Shown: positions 14,341-28,050 of the stretch, piece after piece
How the letters are laid out: each line of letters begins with the position of its first letter
Position numbering within the stretch: position 1 is the first letter of the stretch
Assembly: GCA_018697195.1 (NCBI GenBank)
Contig: CM031858.1
Coordinates: forward strand, 104,753,406-104,817,405
Source of the DNA: Certhia americana
Lineage: Eukaryota; Chordata; Aves; Passeriformes; Certhiidae
DNA length: 64,000 bases
Direction of reading: 5' to 3'
The notes under the pieces: generated by a model
What the model saw: only the letters and a program-made list of their open reading frames with translations
The model's database searches: none
What the model was told of the DNA's origin: nothing
Translations under genes and position numbers: made by a program

Positions 14341-14904
14341 TGTTGGAATCCAAAAAGCAGAGAGCTGTCAAAACACTGGGCCTCTGGGCCAAAGCTTAAA
14401 ATTAAATACAGGGTTTGATCTGAGACCTTTGAAATTGCTTTCAAATTTAGATAGTAGAAGCAAAAATGTAGATTTGTAGTTTAAGTAGAAACATGTTACA
14501 ACATGTTAAAACACGTTAAACAGAAGCTAGGTAGAGGAAAGTTCAGAGTTTAAGATATAGAAAAAATAGAAGAAGTTATAAAGGTAATAAGAAGTTTTAG
14601 AATGTAGTATTGCAATCTATGTGTGACTTTCTGATTGGCTAAGAAAGCCCACACTGTGACAAACATATAAAACAAAATAACTAACTACTGGGTTAAAAAT
14701 ACAAGTATTCTTTGTGGCAGTATTTTATTGATTATTAAATCCTTAAAAGGTCTTGTAACTAGAGGTCTTGTGACCTCCTGAACCATGCTGTAGAGATGTG
14801 AGCTGAACTCATCCTTCCTGTCTATGCAGAAGATAAGAAGAAATAAATTACACCATCTAAAGCAACTTGGAGGTCCTGTCTTGAATTAATTGAAATTCCC
14901 AACA
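14341..14904 (+). mobile_element. Solo LTR of an endogenous retrovirus
   Basis: A 564-bp block bounded by TG...CA ends with inverted termini: it starts tgttggaatc and ends gaaattcccaaca, whose reverse complement is tgttgggaatttc. The flanks are gccagc on the left and accagc on the right, a 6-bp target-site duplication with one mismatch. Inside, in promoter order, are a CCAAT-type box (ctgattggct, 14631), a TATA box (tataaa, 14666-14671) and polyadenylation hexamers (attaaa 14734-14739; aataaa 14842-14847). These signals set the plus orientation. No internal retroviral region adjoins either end, so this is a solo LTR left by recombination between LTRs. A 6-bp duplication favours an ERVK-like class, but the family is not certain. 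Confidence 0.85.
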
Positions 14905-15483
14905 ACCAGCATAAGAAGGATAATGAATAAACAAGCTCCCACAGAGAAGCAATACTCACAGAAATGCTGAAAAACATTGTTGTGGGTCTTCCTTTACCAT
15001 AACGGTTTCAATTTGGGATTTGAGTCCAAAATGTCATTTCCAAGGGGATATATGCCTAGATCAAGGCACAATGTACTTCATTGTTGTTTAAAGCCAGATT
15101 TCTTCAAAGCTTTTCTTTTCTTTCTGCTGGGTATTGTCAGGTGTCAAGATCTTGTTAAAAAAAATCTCAGTGATTCAGATGGACACCTTGCTACCATAAC
15201 CTCCTTCATTTCATGTCTTGAGAGAATCTTCGAAGTGTGGCCAACATACAGTGTTGGCCAAATTCCAGTTTAAATAAAGTCATTGAAAATGCCACAATTT
15301 GATTCTCAAGAAAAATTCTGTACCTAATCACTTCATGGAAATTAAAAATGGGGTTGAAAGATTTTAAGAGGTCATTTTAGTCCATGCAATTGCAAAAATG
15401 TGGTCAAAAATACACTGTCCCTAACAAATTTCAATCTATTCAGTCTTAAAATCTCCAAAGGAGAAAATTCCTCAGTGCTGCTG

Positions 15484-15527
15484 CATACATAAATGTATGT
15501 ATATATATGTATCTATATATGTATATT
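15484..15527. repeat. TA/TGTA simple repeat
   Basis: Alternating 'atgtatgtatatatatg' and 'tatatatgtata' sequence, 44 bp, purine-pyrimidine alternating throughout. It is ordinary low-complexity DNA. Confidence 0.85.
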
Positions 15528-16630
15528 TGGTGTGTGTAGTCCAGTTTAAAACTGTACTTATCATTAAGAGCACTTTAGCAGCAGCTAACCATAATCTCAT
15601 TTGTTTTAAATCCAATTAATTTCTTCCAGTCATAGCTCCAGTAAATTTGAAAAAAAGCTGTAACAATTTTCTTGAAGTTTTTCAAACATTAGAAGGGAAT
15701 TAGTGTGCTTTCCTTCCCTTTCTCTTTCCTAGGCTGAGGAAGATCTTCCAGCTTTTTCTTCCAAGCTGTGTTTTTCAAGTCTGTTACCATTCTTCCTTTT
15801 CTCCTAGAAAACAGGATCTCAGGATGTGTCCTAAATAACACCGAGTAGGGCACAACAATGACTTCTACTATGTTTGGGTTTTTTAGTCCTGTTAATACTA
15901 CAAGGATCTTGATGCTATGGTGGGACCATTGTACTGTGGAGGAAACCCCCAAATCAGTGCTTACTGCAGCTCCCACATTTTCTGTAGCAGATCTGTTAAC
16001 ATCAGTTTGGGTTGTACTTCAAACAGGAGTAGATTTGACCAGCCTGTGCCATGTTGAAAAGCTCTGGTTTGTTTTTTCTTAGCATTTTCAAAACAATTTC
16101 AAAACATGTTTTAGTGTGTATGTCTCTCTTATCAAAATTAAATGCATTCACACCCCCTAATTATTATAAATACAAAAGAAAAGATGATATGACATCTATG
16201 TCTCCTTGAGCTTTTCAGCAAGTTATTTACTCTTATTTCCTCTTTTACGTGAGTCAATCAATATTTTCAGATGCCTAGAAAATACCTAATACAGCTATTT
16301 TGGTTTCCTATTATGATTTCCATCTTTTTCCCCCAAAGGAATAATATAATATCATACATTTGTCATAGTTGTTTTTTGTATTTTTTCCCCCAATTTCCCA
16401 GTTCTTCTGATTTCTTGTTCTCTCAGGTTGTCTTTCAATCTTTTCATTCAGTTTTTGAAGTCTCCTTTTTTATTGGTGGGCTACTATTTTAGTTTCCTGC
16501 TCTGTCTTCTTCCTGTATTTAGCTTTTCTATAGAAAGCAACACCCTCTCTCCACCGTGGCTGATTGCAACACCTTGCCAATAATTTTTGTGTCAAAAGAA
16601 CAGGAACAGCAAAAAAAAATTCTTATTTCT

Positions 16631-16755
16631 CAATAAAAATAAATATATAAATACACACAAATATAAATATCTATGAAATTTAAAATAAATATAAACAAAT
16701 TACACACTATATATATATATAAATATATATTTATAGCTATAAATAAAATATAATT
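16631..16755. repeat. AT-rich low-complexity tract
   Basis: About 125 bp, almost entirely A and T, with repeated 'aaataaatata' and a (TA) run at about 16709-16720. Nothing else is recognisable in it. Confidence 0.9.
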
Positions 16756-19700
16756 AACTCCTCCCAACTGTGAACCTGTGTAGCTGTGCCCCATATAATT
16801 TCTGCCCTAAATTTTTATTTTCTTTTATTTTCCAAATTCTGCATGGTTACAAGGGTCTCTGCTGACAATGCGCATATATTATGCAGATGCTCCCAGACAT
16901 TTCTGGGAGTTTTGATAACCAGGTTGGAGTAGCTGGAATCATTGTGCAGGCTGGCATTTTGACTTGGAAGGCAGTTGGGACTCAAGAGGAATGTAAAGGG
17001 GAAGATGACATAAAAAATGAGGGAAGCCAATGCCAGCAGTCCTTGAATGCTACTCCTGTCACCTATTCCTCTCCCCATATCTCCTGCTGCATCCAGTAGA
17101 CAGCAAGGACCCTATCTGATGTTTCAAACCCTGACCAGCAGGTAGGGTGATGCATGAGGAAGGTAGGAAATAACATCAGAAAAAGTTGGACAAAGTCAGG
17201 GCACTCAGAGCCAGCCAGAGCCTTGAGGTGACTCTGCCTAAGCAATTAATTTAAACCAAGCATGTTAGCAGCACCAGATGGCCTTTGAACAACAGGAAGA
17301 AAGGTTTTACTGGAACACACACTGCAACATGGAACATTTTAAACTAGGGAAATCTCAGGCTGAATAAGAATATGATTAGGAAGGGGATGCACAGTCAAGT
17401 ACTCTGTGCCTTTGTGAGATAGATCCTCCAGGTTATTCCCAGGCTAGAGGCTTAATTTCTGTGATGCAGCATCAGTTTGGGGCAGCCAATGCCACTGAGT
17501 TCTTACTCTGGGCCCTGAGGACCTGCCTTTCTCCCCATGTGTAGCACCTGCCTGTTTATTTGTCTCCCTTCTCTGCTTTCAGTTCCTGCCTCTGCCTCTC
17601 TGGCTTGCTCTCCTGCCTGCCTCATCCCTTTGTGTACGATGGAGGATTCTTCCTGCACCAGAAGGGAGCTTGGCTGCTTCCAGGGAAAGAGAAATCTCTC
17701 CTGTCTTTCGAGGTGAAGGCAGCTTTCCTCCTCTCAGCCAATGCATGGCAGTTTGGCAGAATGCGTGCAGAGCAGATGCTCTCCCAAGCTGAACTGAGTG
17801 CAGGACATGGAGGAGACACTGTCCCTCCTCTCCAGCAGCAAACCTCTCACCTCATAGCAAGGCAGGCACTGTGTGCAGTGGTGCACCAAGTAGCCAGTCA
17901 GCTACAGAGTGTATTTGTCACGCTAACAAGTATTCCATTAGTGGCCGAAGTGATGTCTTAAACATCACCAGAGCAATGTCTCCAGTCTCTCCTGCCTGTT
18001 GGCCTGTGTAAGGTGTCCTTTGCTCACTGGCTGGATAGGCAGCATTCACATGCTTGTTGGCCAGCTGGCTGCTGCCATCCCCTCATCATTTGGTACCTAC
18101 TACTGATTTTATGATGCCATTTGTCAAATTTGACTGAAAGTGGCTAGTGAGCTCAAAAACTACTGAGAAGGAGGGACTGACAGACAGCTCAACAGATGAA
18201 TGGGCAGATGGACACTTAGTGTCACAGCTTAAGCCTCCCTTTCATAGCAAGTCAATCTGAAAATAATGCAGAGTGAGACAAATGATTCATTTTCCCCCCA
18301 CCTAGAGACATTAGTCAAAATGAACACCTATAAAAATGTCACATTTTTTGGGGTATTTTTTCTGTGGACTGAAAAAAAACAAACAAAAGATATTGCAAGC
18401 CAGAGTAGTGCATTAGTTTACAATGAAGTGGATGAGTTGCCTTTGAGTTGCCACAAAATAAACACTTTGCATTGTGCATGATTCCAGTCCAAACTACTGA
18501 GAAAACTGCCTTTCTTACCACTGTAGCACTTGCTACTCTACTTATGCTTGAGAGAATTTCAGTTTATCCCTGACAAAGAGGCAGGGAGTAGAAAAAAGGG
18601 ATGGGTGAATGATCAAAAATATTTGGAGAAAAGGTATATATAATATATATAATTTAAGTGTAAAAATCCAGACTCCTTGACTGTTAAATAAAAATATCTG
18701 TGTTATATAATGCATTGTGTTAAGTTTGGTACTCCAGCATGTAGGTAGCCTGATTGTATTCCTGATTTAGGTATTTGTGCATTACCTAAATGCCAAAAGG
18801 AATAATTAAAATTCAAATAAAGATTCTGGTCTTATCCAACAAGAATGATTCACCAGCAGCCGTGGGACCTGTCAGAGAAGATTGATAGAGAACTTTCAAA
18901 GACCCTGAAATGCCCTGAGCACTGTACAAAGGATAGACTAAGACCTTTCATCTGAGGCAAAGGGAAATACATCACATACTGCACATCTATTTTAATTGAT
19001 TGCTTTAATCTATGGAAGTTCTAGGTCTGTTTTGAACTCCAGGATTATAAATATCTGCACTTATCAAAGATAAAGGTTTATCAGATACAAAAAATTGCTG
19101 TTCATTCAGTCTATATGGTTAATTCCACATCCCTTTCTTCTTTCCTCCAGCGAGTTATCTGCAATACAGGAAAGTCAATAAAGACAGAAACATCTTTTGT
19201 TTTAGTATATCATCCAGCAACATGAGGTTAGGAACCTGCTGCTCAGCCTGGGAGAGGGGAATGCATCAGCTCACTGCTTGGTGAAATACAGTATGCTGCT
19301 CATGCTGACTACTTGAGGTATCAAATCTCCAGTATAACAATAATCACAGGGAGAAAAGGTTGCAACACTTGGTTTTTCTTTCACAGGAACCCACATGAAT
19401 GGGTACAGGCTACTTATACATGGGATCAAAGGCAAGTGAAAATCAATCGTGGTAACATTATTGATTGAAGCTGTCTTTACAGTCATCTTTCCCTGGCATT
19501 TTTTGTGTAACCTTTAGACATCAAAGGCTGGTCACACATGGAAATGGGCTGCTACAAGCTCTTTATAAAGCTCTCTTAGGATAAAATTTATAATCCTGCA
19601 GAAATCTTTCTTGGTAGGTAGCTAAAACATAAGAGAGGAGAAAAAGTTTACCCTTTATGCACTTTCAAAATAAAATCTCTGCTAATATATGCTATTTCTT

Positions 19701-22700
19701 ACGAGAGTACCCTTCCAAGGCCATCAGCCTGGAAAAGACATTACTTCAGTTACAGCTGCTCATAATTCTTTGCTAAAGAGAAATTTTCGTGTAGTGTGTG
19801 CTGACACCTGAAACCAGCAGTACTTATTAATCATGGGCTATTTTTTTCTGTTACCATATTTCTTTCCGTCTCCTTTCTTTAATTGTCGCCTACCACCACC
19901 TATTCTTATTTCCCCAAGTCACTTGATGTACAACATTCCGATAAATCTTTGCTTAAACGACCAAACTCACAGATGCCTGCTGCAGTTTGCAGGCACTTCA
20001 TTTTGCAAGCACAAACGTGGTGATGGAATGGGTCATCTTGTGTCTTATTTCATTGCTCCTAGGCCAGGAAAGGAGCAGGGTTTGCTGCACCCACTGCGGG
20101 CCTCCTCATCTCTGTTGATCTCACACTTCCCTGGTGTCTGTGTAGGCTGTAAGACGCTCACAATCACCCGTCCAGTTGTTCATGCACAGATTTAATGGCA
20201 ATAGATGAAAGGGAGGGCTGTGATAAGCACTTCTTCCTTTCCTTCCTTCCAGAGCTGAATATTGCAGAAATACTGTGCTGGTGATTAAACTTCATGTTTT
20301 TACCAGCATGATCCAGTTTGATCTCCTTAACTTTCAGAATGTTTATAGAAAGTACATAAAATTACTTCAGATGACAGGGAGAGATTTTATGTCAAAAAGG
20401 AAGGAAGAGGTATATTGTTTTACCTGTAATTTGTGCGTATTTCATGTGGGAATAATTGACAGGCAAAAAAACATTGATGCTCTTGGGGATATTTTCAGTC
20501 ATTTGTTTTGAACTAGAACAGTGTTTTGGACCTCATGCAAAATCTATTTACTTTATTTGAAGAAGTCTTATAGATCTCCCTGAAATTTCAACCAGATGTT
20601 TCAGTGTCTTGAAAAGGGGGAATTGTCTAAAGTTCCTAATGCAGGCCAATATTTACTCCAGAGGGGGACTTAATAATGTTACAAGCTCTGACAAAATTTA
20701 ACAGAGGATGAGCTGGAAATACAGAAGCATCAGCTCCTATCAGTATTGGTTGCTGCTAAGGAGAACAAGATCATTCTATTTTCTTCTTCCATTTTTCCCA
20801 TGTTCATTTCCAACCTAACATGTTTCTCATCAGTTACAGAAAATTAGTTACAGAAACATATTGCTGAAAATGACAGGATTATTTCTCACTGAAATTTATC
20901 TCACTGAAAAACCTTCCAACTGTAAGAGAGAATGGGGGGACAAGATGCCAAACTAGATTTCCTTATCTTTGTCTGAATGAAAAATGCTCTGATGTTTGCT
21001 AAACCTCCCCAAAATCAGAAAAGAAATTTGTGAAATGTTCAATGAATGAAATCAATTAACATACAGAAATTTGAAACAATTTTTTTGACAAGTTGCTTCA
21101 AACAGTCAGATTTCTGGAAAAATTTACTCTTCATTGTGAAATTCAGCCAAAAATATAGGACATCTCCTGTGGAAAAAAACCTTTGCAACAACATGAATTG
21201 AAGCAAGAAAAGTCTGAGTTAAATGTCCTGCTGTTTAAAGAAAATTAAGTCCACAAAACAGAAAAGGCTGGTGAAGGAAAGTGGAAGTTCCCATAGGAAG
21301 CTGACAGAGTAAAAAAGACCTCTTTCTTATCTTTTCATCATACTTGGAGCTGTTTAAAGACACAGGAAGCAATCCACAAAACAAACAGAGTGTCCTCAAG
21401 AGTTCTTTGCTCACATTACTTTAGGCTAAGTCATTTGAGAATAGATGCAATTTTTACATATTTTTTTTCCCCTCCCATCGAATCAGTTTTATTACTATTT
21501 TATTAACTACTAACTACTGCTCTTATTCCACTTCTAAAATCTTCCATGGACTTGCCTTTGCTCATCCTCTACATCTCTCTTTCCCAGCCCTTTCCCTGTC
21601 CCACTGCAGACCTGGCCATGCTACAGTGGGGCTGCCTTTCCCTGCGGCTTGTTCTTCATGGAGTGTCATCATATACCACTGTAGCATCTCCATCATAGCC
21701 TCTTATGAGGTCCCCAGCTGCCACATCTTTGCTACTGCACTTCTGCTTCACTGTTATCAAGTGAATATTTCTGAACATTTATTTTTTTAGCTTGGGAAAT
21801 CCATCTGAACGAGTTTACGCATTAGATGAAATTGCACTGTATTGCACAAGTATTAACATATCTTCCTATTTGGTTTAAGAGGCAAATCTATTTGAGCAGT
21901 CTGATGAAATGTACTTAGAAGGAGGCTTGAATGCAAAATTGAAACTGTAGAATGACACTTAAAAAGAAAGAAAATGATGGTAATCTGAATGCAGGAGAAA
22001 AGGGTTTTAAGAGAAAGAACTTCTTAGGCCAAATCATTTGGTACTAGAGGTAATAAAGCACAAGAAACAAACTCTCATGTTGTATTATTTTCAATGACAA
22101 TGGCAGGAGAAAAACAAAATGCATACATAGTCTGGAGGAAGGATGAATAGTCAGAGGAGACAATAACAGACACAGAATTTCAGTTACATCATCACCTTAT
22201 AAGCACTTCCAACTTATTCTTGAAACATGAAAATGAAACAGATGCTTCTTCCCAGTCCCCACTAATCTCAGGTCTGGTCAACTTGTTCCTGAATCCTAAT
22301 TCCCTTCTGAAACATTAGTATTCTTTGTCTTTCACACCATATTTCTAAGGAGGGTCTAAGGTGGGAGCTTTCCTCAAGTCAGTATTTGCAGCCGTAGTAT
22401 GGCGAAACAATGGCCACCACATCTAAAGTAAGAAAGTTGCATGCAGAACTGCTCCTCTCTGACTGGTATTGTTTGTTTAAAGTCAATAATTGTCAACTGG
22501 GAAAAGAAGAGAAAAAGTCTCTGCCTTTGGTTTCAGCCCTTTCCTTTTGCAGAAGAAATGTTATTTGTGTCATGGAGCTACAAGAGCTAAGGTGCAAATG
22601 GCACAGCATATCTTGGGGTCCTCAGCTGCATTTCATTCCTTTGTTATGCATTACTTCCACTTTCAAGATACATACACAAACTTTAGGATAAAATCCAGTG

Positions 22701-24846
22701 CATTCCTCAGATTTTGTTATACTTGATTCCTCTTCAATCTCATAAATTCACACAGAATATTCCTTTTGCTCTTTGTAGGAGATTTTGGCCACTCCTCTAT
22801 GTATGTGTTCAATGATTAGAGCGTTTTTTACTAAAGGCTTGACCAGAGGATGTGTATGGGTCTTATAGGAGGACTGAAGGAGCTACAATATTGCAGCGTT
22901 CTAGAAGACTTAATTTTGATTTTTATTCCAAGGACTTGCAGAATAACTTTGTATAATGTGGAAAAAGACTGTTAGTGTTCTGGAACACAGAAAAGGAAAA
23001 AGCATTTTAATTGTGGAATAGGAGCCACCCTTAAAACCTGTCTTCCTGTTAATTTTTTGTAATGCAGAATTATGAAATAGTGCTGAGACAAGTTAGTGCA
23101 GGTAAATTTTGGGCCTAACTGATGCAAGCTTTTACCTGCAGGACTAATATTATCAGGGAAATGATATCTTGTTGGTTTTCATGATCCTACTTCATGCATC
23201 TTCACATCCTGCAGCATTTTTGCTCATAAATTGAACACCAGACTTGTGTTTGTTCAGCAACAGAAACATGATCAAGAGTAAATTATTGTTTTGGGTGGCC
23301 AAGCATCCAGAGGAAAGAGAATAGACAGCTTCAGGCATAGCTGTAATAAAAAACCTGATTGTCCATAAATGAGATAATTTCAAATGAAGCTCAGCTATCT
23401 CCACTCATTGTGAATTATGTCACCCAGATCCTACTACTTTATAAGGTGATAGTATTGCTTAATCAACAGTGTTTTGAAAGTCAAGATGAAATTTTATTGT
23501 CTCATTTTTCTTGGATAAAATTGACTCCCAGCTCAGAGGGATTTAGCTATGATGTGGGCAGCAGGGAGAGCTTGTGGATCCCTCTTGTGTCCTGAGGCTG
23601 GGCCATCTCTGTGGAAATTACTGCTGGTCAGGGTAGTAGTGCTTTCCACGCAAGTTCAGAGAAATTCTATCAGCTCCTCTCTAGCCCAGGTGGTCTGAAA
23701 CGAGCTATGGACAAGGCTGCAGGTAATGAAACTGCTCTGTGTTGAGTAGAATAAAAGATATATTTTGTCTCAAAAGGAATCTGCGTTGTATAGGTACAAG
23801 AGTGGATGCCTGTGTTCTGCTTCAGGAAAAGCTATAAAGCTATCTAGAGAAATAGGTGGTATTTTAATATCTTCTATTAATAAATCTCAAGAAGTATGGA
23901 GCTGTCACCATTTTTCAGCAGTCTCAAGCTGGCATTGATTGCTCCATGCTTATGAATGTACATTTTATCCCAACATCATGTGGAGGATACTGCAACTTCC
24001 TTGTGCCAAACCAGAGCTGTGGAAAGTTTAAGAATAGCAAAGCTGTCTTTGTAATCTGTGTTTTGAGATCTAGCAGTGACTCCATGAAGCAGGGACAGTC
24101 CTGAGAAACAAATATCACCATCTCCTCAGGGCTATTTTGAGCCCAAACAAACTTCCATGATTTTGGTTTCCTTGACAGCCTCAGAGTGGGATTATCTGCC
24201 TCGACCTGGGTACATGTGCAAGCCTTTTTGGTTGATTTATTTCTTTACCACACAATATATATCTGGCTTTGTTAGAGTAAATGATGGCTGTTATGATGAT
24301 CCTTTCTGAATAGCAGAAATGTTTTTCAATGTGTCAAGCAGCTGTAGAAATAGGACACTAAAATAAGAGAAAAAGCTATGAACATTAAAAGTGTAAATTG
24401 ATAGTGATAGCCTTTATTATCCCTTCAGACACTAATAGCAATTTTATTAAACAGCTTCTTCAGTTGGCTGATCACATGAAGCACAGCAATTAGGAACTAG
24501 GTAAGATTCATTGCACAAACAAACATCTCGGGGAAATTATTTGTTTACCATTTTCTGCATCTTTACAGAACATAGCGATATTTTCAGTAGAGCTGAAATA
24601 TGTAATATGAAAACCAGAGTCAGGGAGAAGACAAGTTCACACTGTTCTGAATATGTACTTTGTTGCAACCAAAAATGTAGTCAAGCTAATTTTTAATTTG
24701 TAGGCATCTGCTCAGGGCTTGTGGTTGTCAAGAAAAGAATTCTAATTGAGGTATGCGCACACCTAAAGAGCGCTGACAAGGAGAATGTCAAGGAGATATG
24801 AAAACAAACCTCCTAACAAGCTACTTCATTTTGTAGTAAACAAGAT

Positions 24847-24848
<2 letters not shown>

Positions 24849-24879
<31 letters not shown>
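24849..24879. repeat. Poly(A) tract, 31 A
   Basis: An uninterrupted run of 31 A. The upstream 200 bp resembles no known transcript or CR1, and no flanking target-site duplication is obvious, so a retroposed cDNA tail cannot be supported. It is called a simple repeat. Confidence 0.95.
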
Positions 24880-24880
<1 letters not shown>

Positions 24881-27800
24881 CCAGGAAGAGGCCTGAACTG
24901 CAGATGTGCTGCTGTGAGTAGTAAGAATGTGTTATTCAGCAGTGGTTTAAACTCCCCTGAAGCAAATTGTCTTTAGAGTGCTCACAGGTCAGAATGGAGG
25001 AATAGAATCCAGAAGGATGCTGTAACCAGCAGCAGCAGTAGGTGGTACATGCTTGGACATGACCCTCAGCAGCTTGGGGAGCTTGGTCAGCCTGGAGAGC
25101 AGGCTTGACCCAGGTGAGCTGAGAGCAGGCAGTATTCACTGCTCCTCTTTGCTGCCATCAGACAGGATGTGGTTTGCTTTCCACCCATCCCCTGTCCACC
25201 AAGTCTGGATCAGTTTTAATTTGTGTGAGGATCAGCTCATTTGGTGACCTTAGTGATAGATCAGTACCTATCATGGTAGTGTTTGTTTTTCACCTGCTCC
25301 CAGGTAAGGGTGGAATAAACTCCAGTGAAGTTAATAGGAATAATGGGTTTTGAAGAGATTGAGCTCAGAGAGGCTCTGGAAGAAAAAGACTTTGAAAGGG
25401 AGCAGAGGGAAGTTCAGAATAAGGGTTAGTTTGGCAGTGGGGGAAAACAGGCTTCTGCAATTAGTTCTAATGAATTATAATAAACATAGAACAATATCTC
25501 CCTAGCTTTACAAATTGAAGGAGTAATTAAATCTCGAATAAGCCGCAGTTGAAATTCTGACTTAAATGCAAAGAATTATTTATTTTGTGAAGGTTGAACT
25601 ATGTCAGACTGTGCAGCTGTCTTAGTGACCAAGGAAATGGTCATTAAATGAGCTAATAATAGCAGAAAGGGCAAGGGAATCATATTTTCTTTCAAAATAT
25701 ACTAGGAATACTGTGTTGGTGAGTCTTATGTTAGTACCAAGTAAATGAGGAGAAATGATAATTAAGAATAAAATAACTAAAGAGTATGATATCTTGGGGG
25801 ATGTCAGCAGGATTTCCATGGTAGAAATTTATGCCTGGTTGACCTCTTTTAAGTCTCCATAAATGCATAGAAAAATAATAAAGAATTGATAATTAAGCTT
25901 CCAAAAATCCTGGAGCAAAGGCTTTCAACAGAAGTAACTCAAGACTTTAATGCTGCATAATGTGAGATGTAAATTTTTCCTGCTGGATTAAGCTTCTCTA
26001 CTGAGCTTTGAAATATAAGGAAACTTGCAGGGAAAAACTAAAGTAATGGTTTATACAGTCAACATTAAGCAAAAGAGAAAAAACTTGTATCAGCAAGAGG
26101 AGCTTTCTGCCTTCCTCTCTATAATTGCATCATATCTCTGTTACATTGGGGAAATTGATTACACCTGTTCTGTAATTACTTGCAATATTTGCAATTTTTA
26201 CACTTCCAATTATCAAATGCTGTCTACAACTGTTTTTATCTCAGGCAAACTCTACATCTCTGAACTGAATTTCTTCATGCTCGTTATATACCTGAGGCAA
26301 CAGCATTCTGGAAAATTGAGCTGTATTTTTTAATTTCTTTTTGCTGAGGAAGAAGAAAAAAGCTCCAATTTCTCTATTTTAATTTTAACATCTTCTTTCC
26401 TAGAGTTCTAGAAGCCCTATGCTTTGTCACCAGTAATTAAAAATTATGTCAGTAGGGGGTTCTCCTTGGAAAAGCATGGCTCAACTTTGGGCAAATGATA
26501 ATCCTCTGAGAGTAAAGATTTGAATACTAATTGTTGCAGAGACCAGACAGTCTGGTGTTCTTATGATTTGGCCCTTCACTTCCCTTGGGCTCTTTAATGG
26601 AGAGCTGTCTATGTGGGACTGAATAACTAGATAGAGCTACTTTGGCATGATTAACCTAAATAATCTTGTAAGATTGTCATGCTGCTGTTACAGCAGCAAG
26701 CTGTAACATGCTCCTTTTATTTTTCTGGAGCACTGTAAATATATTAAATAAAGCAAATATTTTAAGACACTCTTCCCTCCTCCTCTTATGATAAATTGTC
26801 TGTTTATTCTCACTCTCTATATTCTGACAGCTGGTCAAATTCTAAACAAATTCCAACAAGTATTGATTTTGCTTTTTTTTGGCATTCAGTTTTGGGTAAC
26901 CCTCCTTCTCATACAAGGAAGCCTAAACCAAACCTCTGTGAAACACCACTTCAGATTGTTTAGTTGTGGTCTTTCCTTGGGTTTTGCAGCTCATAAGTTT
27001 AGGGTGGATATTTCTTTTAATTTTAAGAAGCTTCTTTCACTAGTTCTTGGGAAAACTAATAACCCTCTGCAGTGAATTTCTAGAGAATCATTAACCAGAG
27101 ATTGGTTGCTTTGGATACAGAGGTACATAGCCTACTTAAAAGAAAAGAAAAAAAAGAAAAAAACAGTAACCATGCACAGACACAAAAACAAACAACCCAA
27201 ACCAACTTGACTGCAACTCAGAAATGAGAAGAAGCAAAATTCTTGTCATGTGACAGCATTCATTGCAATTAAAGATGAGGTGAAGAAAGATAAAAAGGCA
27301 AAGATGCAGTAAAGCATGTCTTAAGGGTTGCTTCTATCTATAAAAAAGCTGTAACACAATCCTCAACAACAAAAATCCAAAAGAAAACCCCAAATCCTCC
27401 AAAAACAAAAGAAAATAAAAAAGAAAAAACTTGAATGATAAGTAATCTATAAGTAATGAATCAATCTTTTTCAAGTCTGGAAATTCTGAGTTTGCCATCA
27501 TTGTGGTTAAGTGCTCTTGTGGACGCAGTGTTACATAAATTTAAAAGTAACTTTGTCAGCTTAAGGGGTTTTATATTTTTATTTTTTTTTTTTTTTGCTT
27601 CTGTGGTTTTTTTTCCTGCTAGTTTTTTTTTCAAGCCACCACAGTACAAAAAATACAGAGCAGTACACAGGAAAAGATTAGACCTTGTGGAGACTAATTT
27701 CAGAGACAAATACACACAAATTGCAGGGGGCACCTGAGCTCTTCATCAAGGTTCAACTCCCAGCATTGATGGGACCTGTCTTGACAGCAGCAATGGTCCA

Positions 27801-27889
27801 GGATACTTCTTACAGCACATGGAGAGTGGGATGGAGAGAGGGGTGGCATGTCCACTTTGGGGAGTAAAGGCTCTTTCATGTCACTCTAG

Positions 27890-28050
27890 AAAGTCGTGAT
27901 CCTGGAAGTGGGGTCTGCACTCACCCACCAGGAGAGGCAATTTTCCCTGCTGGCAGCCTCTGATCAGAGGTGAGCCAGCAGTGACTCAGCCGGGGGTTGG
28001 GCTGCTCCCCTCACAGCGGGGGCGGGTGGGTTCCCTCTGAGGGTTATGCC
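27890..28050. promoter_or_regulatory. GC-rich block with AP-1/GC-box-like motifs (tentative)
   Basis: A local rise in GC within AT-rich surroundings. It contains 'gtgactcagc' (AP-1/Maf-like TGACTCAGC) at about 27981-27990 and 'gcgggggcgggtggg' (GC-box-like) at about 28016-28030, followed within 150 bp by ATGCAAAT (28153-28160), an octamer. These are short motifs that occur by chance; clustering in a GC-elevated island is the only support. There is no associated open frame. It could equally be an old GC-rich repeat. Confidence 0.2.

Noticed and set aside
17560..17961. 133-codon plus-strand frame, second longest class in the window
   Set aside because: Frames of about 130 codons are expected a few times by chance in this composition. 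The product resembles no family and there is no promoter or splice support.
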